A stretch of 64,000 nt of DNA from Lichenostomus cassidix (lineage: Eukaryota; Chordata; Aves; Passeriformes; Meliphagidae). Every line of letters starts with the position of its first letter. Position 1 is the first letter of the stretch. Location: NCBI GenBank assembly GCA_008360975.2, contig CM039180.1, positions 16,211,122-16,275,121 of the forward strand, read 5' to 3'. Positions 61,301-64,000 of the stretch are shown in pieces. The notes under the pieces were generated by a model. The model worked only from the letters and a program-made list of their open reading frames with translations. It did not search any database and was not told the DNA's origin. The position numbers and the translations under genes are program-made.

Positions 61301-64000
61301 CATTAGACTTATAATAATTCCTAATAATAAAACCATAGAAATTAAAATCATAGAAATTATGTACATTTAGTAATTTGTGCTGTGGTGTAAAATGAACTGA
61401 AAGTCTCTATTTTTTACAGGTATTGTAATGAATAGATTGAAAATTATTCTCAGTTCACAAGATGAGATTTTCAAATCTCTCTTTTTCAGCAGACAAGAAA
61501 TGGGAGTCAAATTAAAAGAAGTAGCATTTCTGTCAGATTAATCCTAATGCTATGACTCTGTGACATGATGATGAAGATGTCAGCTCTGTCTCTAGGCTTA
61601 CATAATTCCTGGAATGTTCAGTGTAACAGGAACTGCAGACACCTGTGCATCTTTAGGCAGGCAAGGTTCTTGGATTCAGTAAATCTGTCCAGCATCAGAG
61701 TAGCATATCAAAACACTTTTTTTTTTCATAAAAAACTAGATCAGTCATACTTTCTTGTCCAGATTATTTCATTGTTGTTAAGAAAAAGAGGCAAAAAAAA
61801 AAGAAAATCCCACAGTAAAATTTTAATGGGATTAGCAGAAAAAGAGCAAGAAAAGGACTGAGATGTGCAGCATATTTTCATTTTCTAAAAGCTTGTATTT
61901 GCAGAAGTTAAAGAGAGAAAACTTTGCCATAGAACTCATTTGTTTGATTGCTTTCTCCTGCACTTATTTGTTATGTTTTAAAAGTCATGATTAAGCAGAG
62001 ATTTGCGAACAAACTCTGATTTAATCCCAACTTCTTCTCACTGTAGCTTCATCTTTTAATATAAACCGTAGCCATTTAAAGTAAAAAGCTATTCTGATTC
62101 CATATATGAGAAAAAATTTTGTACAAACACAAAGGAAATACAGAGTTTGTTTTGAAGCCTCAATGTAAATTTACATTTCGTAATAACAAAAAGTTGCCAT
62201 AGTAACATGTAGGTTGCAAAAATTTTCTAAATCTGATATATTGGACTGAGGAAACTCTTAACTTACATGACATGTTTCTCAAGTTTTTGAATAAGAGCAT
62301 AATTCTGTGTATTTGTGGGTTTGGCCACAAATTTGTGCAAAACATGAAAAAATACGCAGACATTAGTAAGTTATGCAAACTGAGTCTTTTCCAATCAGCT
62401 CTCTAATTATGTTGTTCCTAAGATAATTGTTGTTTTGGAGTTTTTCCCTAAAAAGTGTAAAATATATAGGTGTTTCTCAGTATAAGATTTTGTTGCAGCT
62501 CTGTTGCTCAGCAACTGTGCAGTTAATATTGATAATTTTTAAACATGTGGGGCAATATATTCTGTCCCCATAAATTTCTTTTTAATTCTGTTTAAATAAT
62601 GGCTAACTTTTTTCTCTAGAACAAACTTACCAATAATATTTTTATATGAAACAAGGCTTTGATGAACAGATGAAAAGATAGAGTTTAATAACAGGATTCA
62701 TTTTTGCTATTTTAAAAGGCCAGTTTTAACACTACGCTCTGTGAGTATTAAATTCTAGTTCTGAGTGCCATGGGCTGCTCTGTTACCTTTTCCATGTGCA
62801 GCCAAACTGAGAAAATCACTTTTATGGAGCAATTTGCAGGGTTGGTTTTTAACTAGTTAGTTTACTGCATGTCTCAACTCTCAGGAAACAGTCAGTTTTT
62901 GTTTTCAGTGCTATTTATATATTTAAATCTGATAAAGAATGATGTAAGGAAATAATGTTTGCACCCAACCATTGTCTAATGCCTTCTAAAGATTGCTGTG
63001 TTGGGTCCATCTCTACTGACGATGGCCAGTGACCTTTTGACTCATGGAAGGTCTGTGCTATTTACGTTTTTAAGGTGAAGGTTTTGCTGATATCTGATAC
63101 AGTTAAATGTTATAGCTTGGGTAATTCTTCCATACTGGTATGTTAGATTTAAAAATAGATATCATTTTACATATGTTGAATGTAATACCAGGAAGTACTT
63201 ACAACTAGATAGTCCTAATATATACCACACTTACCATTTTTCAGCTGCAGTTCTATTGCAAAGCCTCCTTTTCCATTGTAAATCTTTAGTGTATATATAT
63301 ATTTCTAAATCAGCATTTATTCTTTGCTATAGAATTATAAAAAATAACTCAAAAAGCAGATCTGAGTACACCTAGACCACTGTTTTGCTTTCAGACCTCT
63401 CATGATGGAGATCCTACAGCTTTCCCAGATTTTCATGCTGCACTCATCTGTTATGTCTGCATTTACTCTTGAGTGGTTGCTGTGGTATCAATCATTTTGT
63501 CATGTGGGAAGGCTGGAGCAGAAAGCACACACACACATACAGAGCTCTTTGAAATCCTAACATACTTAACCCAATTAAATAGTAAAGATAGTACTTTATG
63601 TGTGACTGTGCAACTGCAAAGCAGCAATGTGGTGAATAGCAAATTGAAAGGCAGTGTTCAGTCCCTGCTGGGCAGGAGGAAGACTTGCTGAGGACACCCA
63701 GAATCTGGTGAGGTGTGGAATGTCTAGCTGAAAAGGCAGTGCTGGGACAATCCTGTTATTCCTTGCCCTCTGCCCCTGAGGGAGCTGCAGCCATTTTTCT
63801 ATGCTTTTTTTTTTTGTTTGCACCTCATACAAGGATGTTTTACACGTGTGAGATGCATGTTCCTTGTTTTTCCTTGTTATGCTGGTTCTACTGAACTCCC
63901 AGAGCTACATTCCTTCAGTAACTGGCCATGATTTGTGTTGATGATGTTTTATGCCTCTCTCTGCCATCATCATGATTTTACATCCTGGGAGGCTCCTGCT
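58396..64000 (+). other. TAFA5: TAFA5 intron 1, continuing past the window
   Basis: AT-rich, with one CR1 tail and short tracts (a T run near 63808, CA near 63524). No TAFA5 exon 2 was seen, in line with the very long first intron of TAFA5 in other vertebrates. Confidence 0.7.
61071..61170 (-). mobile_element. CR1 LINE 3'-end fragment
   Basis: TCACAGAATCATAGACAGAG, TGGACCGTAAAGATTATCAT and TTAGTCCCAACACCTTTCCA, followed by GGGACACCTTCTACTAAACC and AGGTTGCTTA, match the reverse of a CR1 3' end. The copy is short and 5'-truncated. Confidence 0.85.

Noticed and set aside
1..64000. CRISPR arrays, bacterial operons, tRNA or rRNA genes
   Set aside because: No spaced direct-repeat arrays, no ribosome-binding-site plus ORF organisation and no cloverleaf with A/B boxes were seen. 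The window is vertebrate nuclear DNA.

Overview
This window looks like avian nuclear DNA. Most of it is AT-rich and non-coding. It carries several truncated CR1 LINE copies, most ending in the typical avian 3' signature seen on the minus strand as AGAATCATAGAATC, and several LTRs of the kind that are abundant in bird genomes. I see no mammalian L1 or Alu and no bacterial-style packed genes. Almost all open frames of 60 to 100 codons in the window look like chance or repeat-derived frames.

One protein-coding exon can be named with confidence. It is the alternative first coding exon of TAFA5 (FAM19A5), at 49070-49160 on the plus strand. It encodes 30 residues and the first base of a 31st codon, a short signal-anchor N-terminus, and ends in a good splice donor. 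A large CpG island (about 47.2-49.0 kb) sits directly upstream and is presumably its promoter. A 15-codon upstream ORF lies 13 nt before the start codon. The conserved cysteine-rich TAFA exons were not found downstream, so 49161-64000 appears to be the beginning of a long first intron.

Layout: 1-13.1 kb is AT-rich DNA with one LTR (2.4-2.95 kb). At 13.15-13.97 kb there is a second, smaller CpG-rich segment with a cluster of three E2F-like motifs, followed by an ATG and a splice donor. It is a candidate alternative promoter and first exon, of TAFA5 or of a non-coding RNA. At 14-47 kb the DNA is AT-rich, with CR1 fragments (18.3, 27.1, 31.6, 41.6 kb), LTR pieces (14.4, 21.8, 28.6-29.7 and 43.0-43.8 kb) and an ancient amniote CORE-SINE (35.1 kb). 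At 47.2-49.16 kb lie the TAFA5 CpG island and exon. At 49.2-64 kb is intron with an old CR1 copy (56.4 kb), a long LTR (57.5-58.4 kb) and a short CR1 tail (61.1 kb).

TAFA5 makes a small secreted, chemokine-like protein expressed mainly in the nervous system. Mammalian TAFA5 has alternative first exons giving different N-termini, and this exon corresponds to the isoform that begins MQLLKALWALAGAA. The other known first exon (the MSSTFWAFMI type) was not found here and probably lies upstream of the window. Repeat family names are from memory of consensus sequences, not from a search.
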